Source: Humidesulfovibrio sp. (GTDB lineage Bacteria; Desulfobacterota; Desulfovibrionia; Desulfovibrionales; Desulfovibrionaceae). From it: a stretch of 64,000 bases of DNA. Made by a program: the position numbers and the translations under genes. Positions 1-10,210 of the stretch are shown piece by piece. The stretch's first letter is position 1, and each line of letters begins with the position of its first letter. The stretch spans positions 62,001-126,000 of the forward strand of contig NZ_JAVHLD010000007.1 of assembly GCF_031082295.1 (NCBI RefSeq), in the 5' to 3' direction. The notes below the pieces were generated by a model that searched no databases, was not told the DNA's origin, and saw nothing but the letters and a program-made list of their open reading frames with translations.

Positions 1-410
1 CAGTCCTCGGCACACAGGGGGCTCTCCGGCAGGGCCAGCATGAACTGCTCCCAGAGATAGCCGCTCGCGTCGAGATCGAGCACGCCCTTGGCGCGCCGGA
101 TGCGACACTCGTCCAGGGGGTCGTCGTCCTTGGAGCGGGGCTCCTCGAAACTGTCGAACTCGCCGGACAGCGGAATCTCGAATTCCTCGGCGCAGCGGCC
201 GCAGGCGGCCATGACCGACCCGGAAAAGCTCCCGGACACGAGAAAGCCGTCATCCTGCGGGGTGATGAACATGCTGGCCTCGAAATCCTTGCCGGGTTTG
301 ACCGGAAGGCCGAGCTCGCGCATCGGGCCGGTCCACAGGGACTGGTCCGTGAAATGAAATTCCCGGCCCTCGGCCGGGATGTCCTTCAGCGCTATCCAGA
401 GTTCAAACAT
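1..410 (-). CDS. DUF177/YceD family protein (3' end outside window)
   Basis: Reads from an ATG at 410, preceded by a GCGAGGCGAT ribosome site, and runs off the left edge, so only about 136 codons are visible. The translation starts MFELWIALKDIP and has the family's hallmark late segment, a short acidic stretch (DLDASGYLWEQFMLALPESPLC) that ends in a conserved cysteine. Proteins of this family usually sit just upstream of rpmF and are linked to 23S rRNA processing or accumulation. A cysteine pair around residue 70 (AACGRCAEEF) fits the family. It is divergent from rpmB. What follows it, typically rpmF and plsX, is off the window. Family assignment is firm; molecular function is inferred. Confidence 0.8.
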   Translation of the reverse strand, partial: MFELWIALKDIPAEGREFHFTDQSLWTGPMRELGLPVKPGKDFEASMFITPQDDGFLVSGSFSGSVMAACGRCAEEFEIPLSGEFDSFEEPRSKDDDPLDECRIRRAKGVLDLDASGYLWEQFMLALPESPLCAED

Positions 411-469
411 ATCGCCTCGCAGGCCGCATCTCTATCCGCATGGGTTTTTGTTTGTCAAGAAAAAAGCAC

Positions 470-498
470 TTGCGTTTTTCCGTGGTCGGGGCTACAAG
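470..498 (+). promoter_or_regulatory. candidate sigma70 promoter of rpmB
   Basis: A TTGCGT box (470-475), a 17-bp spacer and a TACAAG box (493-498) lie about 90 bp upstream of rpmB. Four of six bases match at each box. The spacer and position suit a housekeeping promoter. The predicted leader holds a small GCGCG/CGCGC hairpin at about 539-553 of unknown role. Confidence 0.4.
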
Positions 499-589
499 TC
501 CTCTTCCCTGATGCCGGGGAGCCCGGTTTCAGGCCTGCGCGGCTTTTTCGCGCACTGACAGAGCCAGTTAGTTTCAGGAGGATTCCAAT

Positions 590-805
590 ATGTCCCAGAC
601 CTGCGATATCTGCGGTAAGCACCCCAGCTCCGGCAACAACGTGAGCCACGCCAACAACCGCACCAGAAGGCGTTTCCTGCCGAACCTGCAGCGCGTCCGC
701 GCCCTGCTGCCCTCCGGTGAAGTCCGCGCCCTGCGCGCCTGCACCCGCTGCATCCGCAGCGGCGCCGTGGTCAAGCCTCCCGTTCGCGTCATCCCTGCCG
801 CTTAG
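590..805 (+). CDS. rpmB: 50S ribosomal protein L28
   Basis: A 71-residue basic protein of the large ribosomal subunit. The start [10 protein letters not shown], the [19 protein letters not shown] block and the C-terminal ACTRCIRSG are all L28 signatures. The CxxC pair near the N-terminus (C5, C8) plus the later CxxC mark the zinc-binding (C+) form of the protein. A strong AGGAGG ribosome site lies 9 bp before the ATG. The gene is monocistronic: it has its own promoter candidate and a strong terminator just downstream. It diverges from the DUF177 gene. Confidence 0.97.
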   Translation: MSQTCDICGKHPSSGNNVSHANNRTRRRFLPNLQRVRALLPSGEVRALRACTRCIRSGAVVKPPVRVIPAA

Positions 806-852
806 GCCCAACGCCTCAGCTTGCCGAGCCAGGCCGACGGCCTGCGAAAGAG

Positions 853-880
853 CCCCGGAGAGATCCGGGGTTCTTTTTTC
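853..880 (+). terminator. rho-independent terminator of rpmB
   Basis: A perfect 7-bp stem CCCCGGA/TCCGGGG with a GAGA tetraloop (853-870) is followed by TTCTTTTTT. It starts 47 bp after the rpmB stop codon. Confidence 0.92.
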
Positions 881-1041
881 GCGTCCGCCACCCTGCCCTC
901 CCCGCCCTTCCTGTCGGTCATCAGGAATTCTGAACGCCTCCTTCCGAAGTCGCCATTGGACCTTGGCCCGCGTCTCTGGCATATGCAAGACGTGGACGCA
1001 GGGCGCTGCATGGGCGGCGCCTATTAGATAAGGAGGGGGAC

Positions 1042-2208
1042 ATGTCGAGCCAAGAATATTTCGCCCAGGTGGCCGGAGACTGGGACCGGCTGCGCGCAGG
1101 ATTCTTTCCTGAGGCCGTGCGCGTGCGCGCGCTTGAACTCGCCGGAATCGGGGCCGAGGCGGCGCACGGCCGCCAGCCGGTCGTACGCACCGCCGCCGAT
1201 CTGGGCGCGGGCACCGGCTTTCTCACCGAGGCCCTGCTCGGCGCCGGTTTGTCCGTGGTCGCCATCGACCAGTCGCCGCAGATGCTCGCCGAGCTGCGCG
1301 CGAAGTTTTCCGCCAGTGGGCGCGTCACCCTTCTGGAAGGCAAGGCCGAGGCCCTGCCCCTGCCGGACGCCTCGGTGGACTATGTTTTCTCCAACATGTT
1401 CCTGCACCACGTGGACGACCCGGCCAGGGCCATCGCCGAGATGGCGAGGGTGGTGCGGCCCGGCGGGCGCGTGGTCATCACCGACCTGGACAGCCACACC
1501 TTCGACTTCCTGCTCACCGAGCACCACGACCGCTGGCCCGGCTTCGCCCGCGCCGACGTGGAGGCCTGGCTGCGCGCCGCCGGTCTGGCCGAGGCCAAGG
1601 TGGACTGCCTGGGCGAGAACTGCTGCGCCAGCTCCTGCGCCGACCCCTGCGGGGAAAATTCCCAGGCGCAGGTCTCCATCTTCGTCGCCCACGCCCGCAG
1701 GCCTCTGGTCCGGGCGTCCGGCCTGGCCGATCCTTCCGCCGTGGGCGCGCGGGCGCGGTCCTTCTTCGCGGATGCCGCGCCGCTGCTGTGCGCCGAGTCC
1801 GTGCTTCTGGCCGTGAGCGAGGCCCTGGGCGTGTCCTCGCCGTTGATTCCACGCCTGGCCACGGGCTTTTGCAGCGGGCTTGCGCGCACCTCCGGGCCGT
1901 GCGGGGCGCTTTCCGGCGGGGTCATGGCCCTTGGGCTGGCCCTGGGGCGCGGCTCGGGCCGCGAATCCCTGGACCCGGCCTACGCGGCTGTGCAGGAATA
2001 TCTGGAGTATTTCCGCGCCACCTTCCCGGCGGAGGACTGCCTGGGCCTCACGGGCTGTGATCTCGGCACGCCCGAGGGCCAGCGCTGCTTCCGCGACACC
2101 GAGGCCAAGCAGCGGGTCTGCCTGCCTGTGGTGGAGGCCGCGGCGGCGCAGGTGGCGCGCATGCTGGCGGAGCATCCGGCCCTGGCGGAGACGCACCGGA
2201 GCAGCTGA
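1042..2208 (+). CDS. SAM methyltransferase fused to C_GCAxxG_C_C-type cysteine domain
   Basis: 388 residues in two domains. Residues about 1-215 are a class I SAM-dependent methyltransferase: motif I DLGAGTGF (53-60), the acidic SAM-ribose residue in VVAIDQSP (72-79), and SNMFLHHVDDP followed by VVRPGGRVVITD. The region around GFARADVEAWLRAAGL resembles methyltransferases fused to ArsR regulators. A cysteine-rich linker follows (C189, C194, C195, C199, C203). Residues about 225-370 look like the C_GCAxxG_C_C redox-type family, with C250, C277, C287 (SGPCGALSGG), C333, C339, C349 and C360. AAGGAGGGGG before the ATG fixes the start. pabBC follows one base after the stop codon, so they are probably co-transcribed. 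The substrate is unknown; thiol, metalloid or another acceptor are all possible. Confidence 0.75.
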   Translation: MSSQEYFAQVAGDWDRLRAGFFPEAVRVRALELAGIGAEAAHGRQPVVRTAADLGAGTGFLTEALLGAGLSVVAIDQSPQMLAELRAKFSASGRVTLLEGKAEALPLPDASVDYVFSNMFLHHVDDPARAIAEMARVVRPGGRVVITDLDSHTFDFLLTEHHDRWPGFARADVEAWLRAAGLAEAKVDCLGENCCASSCADPCGENSQAQVSIFVAHARRPLVRASGLADPSAVGARARSFFADAAPLLCAESVLLAVSEALGVSSPLIPRLATGFCSGLARTSGPCGALSGGVMALGLALGRGSGRESLDPAYAAVQEYLEYFRATFPAEDCLGLTGCDLGTPEGQRCFRDTEAKQRVCLPVVEAAAAQVARMLAEHPALAETHRSS

Positions 2209-2209
2209 C

Positions 2210-4066
2210 ATGGAAGGCCGCGCCATATTCCTCGACGCCACGCCAGACGGGAGCGGCTGGGGCGCAAGCCTGCGCTTCGGCGCGCCCATCGCCGTGCGCC
2301 GGGCAGAGACCCTGGACGGGGTGCTCGGCGTGGTGGACTGGGCCGAGGAACAGTCACGCGCGGGATGCTGGGTGGTGCTGGCCCTGGCCTACGAGGCAGC
2401 CCCGGCCTTTGACGCGGCCCTCTCGGTCCACCCGCCGGAGCCCGGCTCGCCCCTGGTCTGGGCCGCCAGCCACGAGGGCCCGTGGCCGCTGGAGGCAGGG
2501 CGGAAGGCCGAGCCCGGCGCGTACACCCCCGGTCCGTGGCGCGCGCTGATCGAGCCCCGGTCCTATGCCGAGAGCTTCGCCCGGCTCAAGCGCGAGATCG
2601 CGGACGGCGAGACCTACCAGGCCAACTACACCATGCCCTTTGAGTGCGGCTTCGCCGGCCTGGAAGGGGATGCCGACGCAAGGGGCGACGCTGGCGGGGA
2701 CGGCGACCGCGCCTGGTTCGCCGAGCTCGCGCGGGCCCAGGCCGGTGGCTTCTGCGCCTGGCTGGACATGGGCAGGCACCGGGTGCTGTCGCTCTCGCCG
2801 GAGCTGTTTTTCCGCGTCACCCCCGGCGCTCGCGGGCGCGAGGCCTTGACCCGGCCCATGAAGGGCACCGCCCCGCGCGGGGCGACGAAGGCGGAGGACG
2901 CGGCCCTGCGCAAGGCCCTGGCCGAGAGCCCCAAAAACCGCGCCGAGAACGTCATGATCGTGGACCTGCTGCGCAGCGACCTGGGCCGCGTGGCCAAGCC
3001 CGGCAGCGTGCGCACGCCCCGGCTGTTCCACGTGGAGGAGTACCCCACGCTGTTCCAGATGACCTCGGACGTGCGGGCCACCCTGAAGGAGGGCGTCGGC
3101 CTGGCCGAGCTGCTTGCCGCGCTGTTCCCCTGCGGGTCCGTCACCGGCGCGCCCAAGGTGCGCACCATGCAGCTCCTGCGCGAGCTGGAGCCCTACCCGC
3201 GCGGGTTCTACTGCGGGGCCATAGGCCTGCTGGAGCCGGGCAGCCCGTCTTCCGAAGGGCGCATGGCCTTCAGCGTGCCCATCCGCACCCTGGTGCTCAA
3301 CCGCGCCACCGGCCTGGCCCGCTTCGGGGTCGGGGGCGGCGTGACGCATGATTCCGAGGCCGCCTCGGAGTACGCCGAGTGCCTGACCAAGATGCGCTTT
3401 CTGATTCCGCCGGAGAGCGATTTCGAGCTGCTGGAATCCCTGCTTCTGGTGCGCGGCCGCTACCCGCTGCTGGAATCACATCTGGCGCGGCTGAAGCGCT
3501 CGGCGGCGCATTTCGGCTTCGCCCTGGACGAGGCGGCGGCGCGCGAGACCCTGATGGCCCTGGCCCGCTCCCATCCGCCGCAGAACTCCCTGTCCGGCCG
3601 CTACAAGGCCCGGCTCACCTGCGCCCGCGATGGCCTGCTCATGGCCGAGGCCGCCCCCATAGCGGGCGGCCGAGCGCCCCGGTTGCGCCTGGGCTTCGCC
3701 CGCGAGGCCGTGGACTCCGGCGACGAGCTGCTGCGCCACAAGACGACGCGCCGGGAACTTTACGACCGCGCGCTCAAGTCCGCCTGCTCCGGCCCAGGCG
3801 GGCCGGGCTGCGACGACGCGCTCCTGGTCAACGAGCGCGGCGAGGTCACGGAGTCCACGCGGGCGAACCTGGTGCTGAAGCTTCAGGAAGGGTTGGTGAC
3901 GCCGCCGGTGTCCAGCGGGCTGCTGCCGGGGGTGTTCCGCGAGCGCCTGCTCGCGCGCGGGGTGGTGCGGGAGCGGGTCGTCACCCCCGCCGACGTGCTG
4001 CGGGCGGAGCGCATCTGGCTGGTGAACTCGGTGCGCGGGTGGATGGAGTGCGAGGTGGCGGGGTAG
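2210..4066 (+). CDS. pabB: aminodeoxychorismate synthase I / 4-amino-4-deoxychorismate lyase fusion
   Basis: A 618-residue fusion that makes p-aminobenzoate for folate. The first about 400 residues are PabB: LKREIADGETYQANYT, then TRPMKGTAPRG, where the lysine of the P-K-G-T motif separates PabB from TrpE, then NVMIVDLLRSDLGR and GSVTGAPKVRTM. The last about 200 residues are a class IV PLP aminotransferase-fold lyase (PabC type), with the likely PLP lysine in LRHKTTRRELYD and a C-terminal NERGEVTESTRANL block. The ATG at 2210 lies just after the upstream TGA, which suggests translational coupling. The frame is open further upstream, but only within the preceding gene. The glutamine amidotransferase partner (pabA) is not in the window. 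Confidence 0.92.
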   Translation: MEGRAIFLDATPDGSGWGASLRFGAPIAVRRAETLDGVLGVVDWAEEQSRAGCWVVLALAYEAAPAFDAALSVHPPEPGSPLVWAASHEGPWPLEAGRKAEPGAYTPGPWRALIEPRSYAESFARLKREIADGETYQANYTMPFECGFAGLEGDADARGDAGGDGDRAWFAELARAQAGGFCAWLDMGRHRVLSLSPELFFRVTPGARGREALTRPMKGTAPRGATKAEDAALRKALAESPKNRAENVMIVDLLRSDLGRVAKPGSVRTPRLFHVEEYPTLFQMTSDVRATLKEGVGLAELLAALFPCGSVTGAPKVRTMQLLRELEPYPRGFYCGAIGLLEPGSPSSEGRMAFSVPIRTLVLNRATGLARFGVGGGVTHDSEAASEYAECLTKMRFLIPPESDFELLESLLLVRGRYPLLESHLARLKRSAAHFGFALDEAAARETLMALARSHPPQNSLSGRYKARLTCARDGLLMAEAAPIAGGRAPRLRLGFAREAVDSGDELLRHKTTRRELYDRALKSACSGPGGPGCDDALLVNERGEVTESTRANLVLKLQEGLVTPPVSSGLLPGVFRERLLARGVVRERVVTPADVLRAERIWLVNSVRGWMECEVAG

Positions 4067-4115
4067 GTCGACGTGGAGGTGAACTATGCTTTACGTTAAG
4101 CGATGCTGTGACGGT

Positions 4116-4589
4116 TTATGAGGAATGATCTCTAATGATTTGCAGGAGCAGTCCAAATGCTGCTAACCAGATGCCACAGTATTTAGTAATACGACTTGAT
4201 ATTAGAGTATAAACTTCAGGGTTGTGAGCTTTGCTCGAATTACTGTCATTGAAGAGATTGGAGTCAGTTAGGAAGAATAGGATAGTCCCGAAAAATCCGA
4301 GCACTGAACCATATTCTTTTAACGTCAACGTTGGCATTTTGTTTATTGAATAAAGAATGTCGAATGGAAGGCGTACAGTTAATGCAAAAATAGCCAGCAA
4401 AATGCATATAAATATTTTTTCTGAGAGGGATGTTTTGTCTATGTTATAAACATCTGCTTTTGAATATACATTGAAAAGGATAGTAAGATTAATCCAGCAC
4501 CCCATAAAAATGACCAAAACAAAAAGCGCTAAGTATCCGATGATCTGAAAAATACCCATAAATTGTTCCCATTCTTGACTGCAATTCAC
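4116..4589 (-). CDS. hypothetical four-helix membrane protein, AT-rich
   Basis: About 157 residues with four predicted membrane segments: near residues 12-38, 57-82, 92-108 and 137-152. No family recognised. The listed start is a GTG 6 bp after the stop codon of the diguanylate cyclase gene. An ATG ten codons later (4559), behind a GGGA, is as likely. Base use is clearly different from the neighbours, with many A/T-ending codons, rare here, and Asn/Ile/Lys/Phe-rich sequence. That suggests recent acquisition. It lies at the end of the minus-strand run from the histidine kinase at 10067, converging on pabBC. Function unknown. Confidence 0.6.
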   Translation of the reverse strand: MNCSQEWEQFMGIFQIIGYLALFVLVIFMGCWINLTILFNVYSKADVYNIDKTSLSEKIFICILLAIFALTVRLPFDILYSINKMPTLTLKEYGSVLGFFGTILFFLTDSNLFNDSNSSKAHNPEVYTLISSRITKYCGIWLAAFGLLLQIIRDHSS

Positions 4590-4594
4590 ACGTA

Positions 4595-6079
4595 TCAGCC
4601 CAGCCGCACGCAGTCGCGCCCGGCGTCCTTGGCCGCGTACATGGCCGCATCGGCCCTGCCCACCAGCGTCTCCGCGGATTCCTTGGGCTGAAGCTCGGCC
4701 ACGCCCAGGCTCATCGTCACCTGGCCCGTGGTCCGCTCAGCCAGGTCGAGGTTGTCGGCGATGGCCTTGCGCAGCTTTTCGGCCAGCAGCAGGGCCGCGG
4801 TGGCGTCGCAGTCCTGCACGATCATCAGGAATTCCTCGCCGCCCCAGCGGCACACCGTGTCCGACTCGCGCAGGTGCTCGCGCAGGTTCGCGGCCACGCG
4901 CCTCAAGACCTCGTCGCCCACCAGATGTCCGTAGGTGTCGTTGATGGACTTGAAATGGTCCACGTCGGCCAGCAGCACTGACAGCGGAGTGCCTGCGCGC
5001 CGGGCGCGGGTAATGGCCTGGTGCAGCAGCACGTCCAGCGACTGGCGGTTCAGCAGGCCGGTGAGCTTGTCCGTGGTGGCCAGCTCCTCCATGCGCACCT
5101 GGTAGCGGCTCAGGACCAGCCCGGTGATGCCCACCACCAGCAGGGTCACGAAGGCGCACACGGCCAGGTTCACGTACAGGGTGTGGCGGATGCCCGCCAG
5201 GGCCTCGCCCTCGGTCTTCTCCACGAACAAAAACCACTTGAGTTCCGGGATGAAGCGCACGTTGAGCAGGTGCGTGTCGCCGTTGCGGACATACTGGTAG
5301 CTGCCAGCGCCCTGGGCCAGGATCAGGCGGGCCTGGTCGCGCAGGCCGGGTACCTCGTCGATGTTTCCCGCTTCCATGCCCTCGCCGTTGCCGTAGAGCA
5401 CGATGCGCCCCGTTGTGTCCACGAAGCTGATGGTGCGGCCGAAGCGCTGCTGGTAGGCCCTGAGCGCGCTGCGCACGGAGTCCATGGCCAGCCCCACTCC
5501 GGCGACGCCCAGGAAGTTTCCCCGGTAGTCCAGCACCCGGTAGTTGATGAAGATGGTCAACAGGTTGCGGTTGGCCAGGTCAGGGTCGACGTTGATCTCG
5601 TAGGGCTCCATGAGCCTGCGCACGCGGAAGTACCAGGCGTCCAGCGGCTCGTCCTCGTGCACGGTCTTGAGCACCCCCGAGGGGTGGTAGTAGTTGCGCG
5701 TGGCCTCGGACACGAAGAAGCTGGTGAAGGCCCCGTAGCGGGCCATGATCTCCCGCAGGTAGCGGACCATCTCCGAGGGGTCGCGCTCGCCGCGCAGGGT
5801 CCAGTCGCGCAGGAAGGTGTCGCTGGCCATCATGGAGGAGATGAACACCGGCCGCACCAGGTCCTTCAGTATCTCGGAGTAGATGTTGTCCGAGGTCAGC
5901 GGCAGTTCCTGGGTCAGGATGGATTCGCGGATGGAGCTGCGCGAGACATGGTAGCTGATGAGGGTGGTGCTGAAGAAGCCCACGCACAAGAGCAGGCTCA
6001 ACCCCAGCAGCAGAACCCGCTTTCTGGGGATTGAGGCGTTCCGTGCTGAAGGCTTGGGACTCGGCATCCTGGTTTCCAT
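4595..6079 (-). CDS. membrane diguanylate cyclase with periplasmic Cache-type sensor
   Basis: 494 residues. A transmembrane helix near residues 22-45 is followed by an extracytoplasmic region of about 260 residues with dCache-like features (FFVSEATRNYYHPSG; GVAGVGLAMDSVRSAL), a second helix (VNLAVCAFVTLLVVGITGLVL) and a C-terminal GGDEF domain. The active site is GGEEF, and the inhibitory RxxD site (RESD) lies exactly five residues before it, so synthesis of c-di-GMP with product inhibition is expected. There is no EAL or HD-GYP domain. The ATG at 6079 is chosen because GGAG (inside the glmS tail) lies 11 bp upstream; a second ATG is at 6067. It follows glmS by 8 bp. Ligand of the sensor unknown. 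Confidence 0.88.
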   Translation of the reverse strand: METRMPSPKPSARNASIPRKRVLLLGLSLLLCVGFFSTTLISYHVSRSSIRESILTQELPLTSDNIYSEILKDLVRPVFISSMMASDTFLRDWTLRGERDPSEMVRYLREIMARYGAFTSFFVSEATRNYYHPSGVLKTVHEDEPLDAWYFRVRRLMEPYEINVDPDLANRNLLTIFINYRVLDYRGNFLGVAGVGLAMDSVRSALRAYQQRFGRTISFVDTTGRIVLYGNGEGMEAGNIDEVPGLRDQARLILAQGAGSYQYVRNGDTHLLNVRFIPELKWFLFVEKTEGEALAGIRHTLYVNLAVCAFVTLLVVGITGLVLSRYQVRMEELATTDKLTGLLNRQSLDVLLHQAITRARRAGTPLSVLLADVDHFKSINDTYGHLVGDEVLRRVAANLREHLRESDTVCRWGGEEFLMIVQDCDATAALLLAEKLRKAIADNLDLAERTTGQVTMSLGVAELQPKESAETLVGRADAAMYAAKDAGRDCVRLG

Positions 6080-6087
6080 CCTGGGCG

Positions 6088-7914
<1,827 letters not shown>

Positions 7915-7934
7915 GATTTGCTCCGTCGTATTGT

Positions 7935-8567
7935 TTAGGCCGAGGCCTTGGCCCAGAAGGCGGGCCAGTCATTCAAGAGGGCGCGCAGGGCCTGGCCCCG
8001 GTGCGAGCGCGCGTTCTTTTCGGCGGGGGCGAGCTCGGCAGCGCTTTTGCCCAGCTCCAGGTCCAGAAACAGGGGGTCGTAGCCGAAGCCGCCCGACCCG
8101 CGCGGGCGCTCCAGCACTCGGCCTTCCCAGCGGCCTTCGGCCAGCGCCTCGGCGCCGTTCGGCGCATGCGCCGCCACCACGCTGTGGAAGCGGCAGCCGC
8201 GCCCGCTCTCGGGCACGTCCTTCAGGGCGTCGAGCAGCTTGGCGTTGTTGGTGGCGTCGGTGGCGTTTTCGCCGGAATAGCGGGCGGAGTACACGCCGGG
8301 CGCGCCGGAAAGGGCGTCCACGGCCAGGCCGGAGTCGTCGGCCAGGGCCACAAGCCCGGTGGCCTGGGCCACGGTGCGGGCCTTGAGCCGCGCGTTCTCG
8401 GCGAAGGTGGTGCCGGTTTCCTCGATTTCGCCGATGTGGGCGAAGGCGTCCAGGCCGACGACGTGCAGGCCGTATCCGGCCAGCAGGGCCTCGAGTTCGG
8501 CGACCTTGCCCTTGTTTCTGGTGGCCAGGACTACGGTGTTGGCGGGGGGTGTGTGCTTCTCTGGCAT
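7935..8567 (-). CDS. rdgB: XTP/dITP diphosphatase (RdgB/HAM1)
   Basis: 210 residues. It cleans the nucleotide pool by hydrolysing non-canonical purine triphosphates (XTP, dITP) to monophosphates. Signatures are VVLATRNKGKVAELEALL at the N-terminus, ETGTTFAENARLKA, the metal/substrate motif LADDSGLAVDALSGAPGVYSARY, and GFGYDPLFLD followed by EKNARSHRGQAL. It starts 9 bp after the histidine kinase stop codon, and glmS follows after 20 bp, so the three are probably one operon. Confidence 0.95.
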   Translation of the reverse strand: MPEKHTPPANTVVLATRNKGKVAELEALLAGYGLHVVGLDAFAHIGEIEETGTTFAENARLKARTVAQATGLVALADDSGLAVDALSGAPGVYSARYSGENATDATNNAKLLDALKDVPESGRGCRFHSVVAAHAPNGAEALAEGRWEGRVLERPRGSGGFGYDPLFLDLELGKSAAELAPAEKNARSHRGQALRALLNDWPAFWAKASA

Positions 8568-8576
8568 GCCGGGAGT

Positions 8577-10067
8577 TTACCCGGTTGCCTCCGGTTTCGC
8601 AACCGCCAGATGCGGGGGCAGGAGCAGGGTCACGCGGGTGCCCTCTCCTGGGATGCTCGTCAGGTCGACCGTGCCGCCCATGTCGTCGAGGAACTTCTTG
8701 ATCATGGCCAGGCCCAGGCCGGAGCCCTTGCCCTTGGTGCTGAAGAAGGGGCTGAAGACCTTGTCGCGCAGCTCCGGGGGGATGCCCACGCCGGTGTCCT
8801 CCACCTCCAGGAACACGTGGGACGGCGCCAGGCCGGTGCGCACGATGAGAAGCCCGCCCGACGGCATGGCCTCCACCGCGTTCTTGACCAGGTTGATGAG
8901 GCCCTGCTTGATGAGCTCCGGGTCGGCCTTGACCAGGGGGATGTCCTCGGTCAGGGCCAGGATGGGCTCGATGCCCTGGTTCTCGCAGGCCATGCCCATG
9001 AGCTCCATGGTGCCGCGCACGATGTCGTTCACGTCGGCCAGGCCCGGCGCGGACTCCGTTGGGCGGGCGAAATTCAGGATGCTTTTCAGGATGCCGTCCA
9101 ACCGGCGCGACTCGGCCACGATGATGCCGAGCTTCTCCTTGCTCTTCTCGTCCGGGGCGTCGCGCAGGAGCTGGTTGGCGAAGCCGCTGATGGCGAAGAG
9201 CGGGTTTCTGATCTCGTGCGCGATGTAGGTGGACATCTCGCCGATGGAGGCCAGCCGCTCGGACTGCTGCAGGCGCAGCTCCATCTGGGTGCGGCTGGTG
9301 ATGTCGCGGCGGATGCACAACAGGCTCGCAAGGTTGCCGCCGTCATCCATGATGGGGTAGATGTATTCGCGCACGTAGTGCATGCGGCCGTCGTCATCCA
9401 CCTGGGCCAGGGTGGCCTCGGCCGTCTGGCGGGTGGCGATGGCCTCCTCAAGGGGCGACGGGGCGCTGGGCTCTCCGCCGCCGTTGCCGGTGACGGTCTC
9501 GGACGGGCTGAACAGCTCGCGCAGGTGCCGCCCGGCGATGCCGGCCTTGGAAAGGCCCGAGCGCTCCAGCACGGCCTTGTTGCAGTCCAGCACCAGGCCT
9601 GCCTGGTCGGTGAGGACGATCTCCTCCTTGAGCTGGTCGATGACGTTCTTCAGCAGGGTCTGGGTGTGCAGCAGGTCGATCTTGCAGGCCACCCACATCT
9701 GGTCGGAGGAGAGCAGGCGCAGGAAGAAGCTGGCCGCCGCGCGCTCCACCAGGGCCACGGCGTCCGGCAGGCCCAAGCGCAGCTCGTGGATCAGCTCGGC
9801 GCGGCCCGTGGTCTCGATGACCATGTTCAGCTCGGGGTGGGCCTTCAGCATCTCTTCCCAGCTCGCAAAGACGGGAAGGCCCAGGGTGGCGGAGAGCCGC
9901 TCGCCCGCGGGGGCCTGGTCGTGCAGGGCCAGGGCCATCAGGCCGAGATTGCCGAGGATGCGCTCGTTGCCCAGGTTGGCGAAAAGCTCCCAGAAAGGCA
10001 CCAGCGACGACTTGTCGCCGATGATGCCTATGCGGTATGGCTTCTCAGCCCGCAACGATTCGACCAT
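8577..10067 (-). CDS. soluble PAS histidine kinase with Rossmann-like N-terminal domain
   Basis: 496 residues with no membrane segment. The first about 120 residues begin YRIGIIGDKSSLVPFWELFANLG and continue with beta-alpha repeats (GLPVFASWEEML; LNMVIETTG), like the nucleotide-binding half of an NAD-dependent dehydrogenase, though the classical GxGxxG glycine pattern is not intact. A PAS domain (about 145-265, ending IRRDITSRTQ), a HisKA box (HEIRNPLFAISGF) and a HATPase domain (NLVKNAVEAM, DTGVGIPPELRDKVFSPFFSTK, GSGLGLAM) follow. The ATG at 10067 is preferred because AAGGAG lies 10 bp before it; an upstream TTG has no such site. No response regulator is adjacent. It heads the run to rdgB and glmS and diverges from rimO. 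Confidence 0.85.
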   Translation of the reverse strand: MVESLRAEKPYRIGIIGDKSSLVPFWELFANLGNERILGNLGLMALALHDQAPAGERLSATLGLPVFASWEEMLKAHPELNMVIETTGRAELIHELRLGLPDAVALVERAAASFFLRLLSSDQMWVACKIDLLHTQTLLKNVIDQLKEEIVLTDQAGLVLDCNKAVLERSGLSKAGIAGRHLRELFSPSETVTGNGGGEPSAPSPLEEAIATRQTAEATLAQVDDDGRMHYVREYIYPIMDDGGNLASLLCIRRDITSRTQMELRLQQSERLASIGEMSTYIAHEIRNPLFAISGFANQLLRDAPDEKSKEKLGIIVAESRRLDGILKSILNFARPTESAPGLADVNDIVRGTMELMGMACENQGIEPILALTEDIPLVKADPELIKQGLINLVKNAVEAMPSGGLLIVRTGLAPSHVFLEVEDTGVGIPPELRDKVFSPFFSTKGKGSGLGLAMIKKFLDDMGGTVDLTSIPGEGTRVTLLLPPHLAVAKPEATG

Positions 10068-10210
10068 GATGCTGTTGCTCCTTGCGCCGTGAGGGCGGCC
10101 TCGCAGCAAAGACGTAGGGCTATCCTACAGGAGTTTTTGCAAAGCGCAACACCTCGTTACTTCAATTTTTGTAATACACCGTAATCCCGCAGAAGCGCAA
10201 AGGAAACCAG

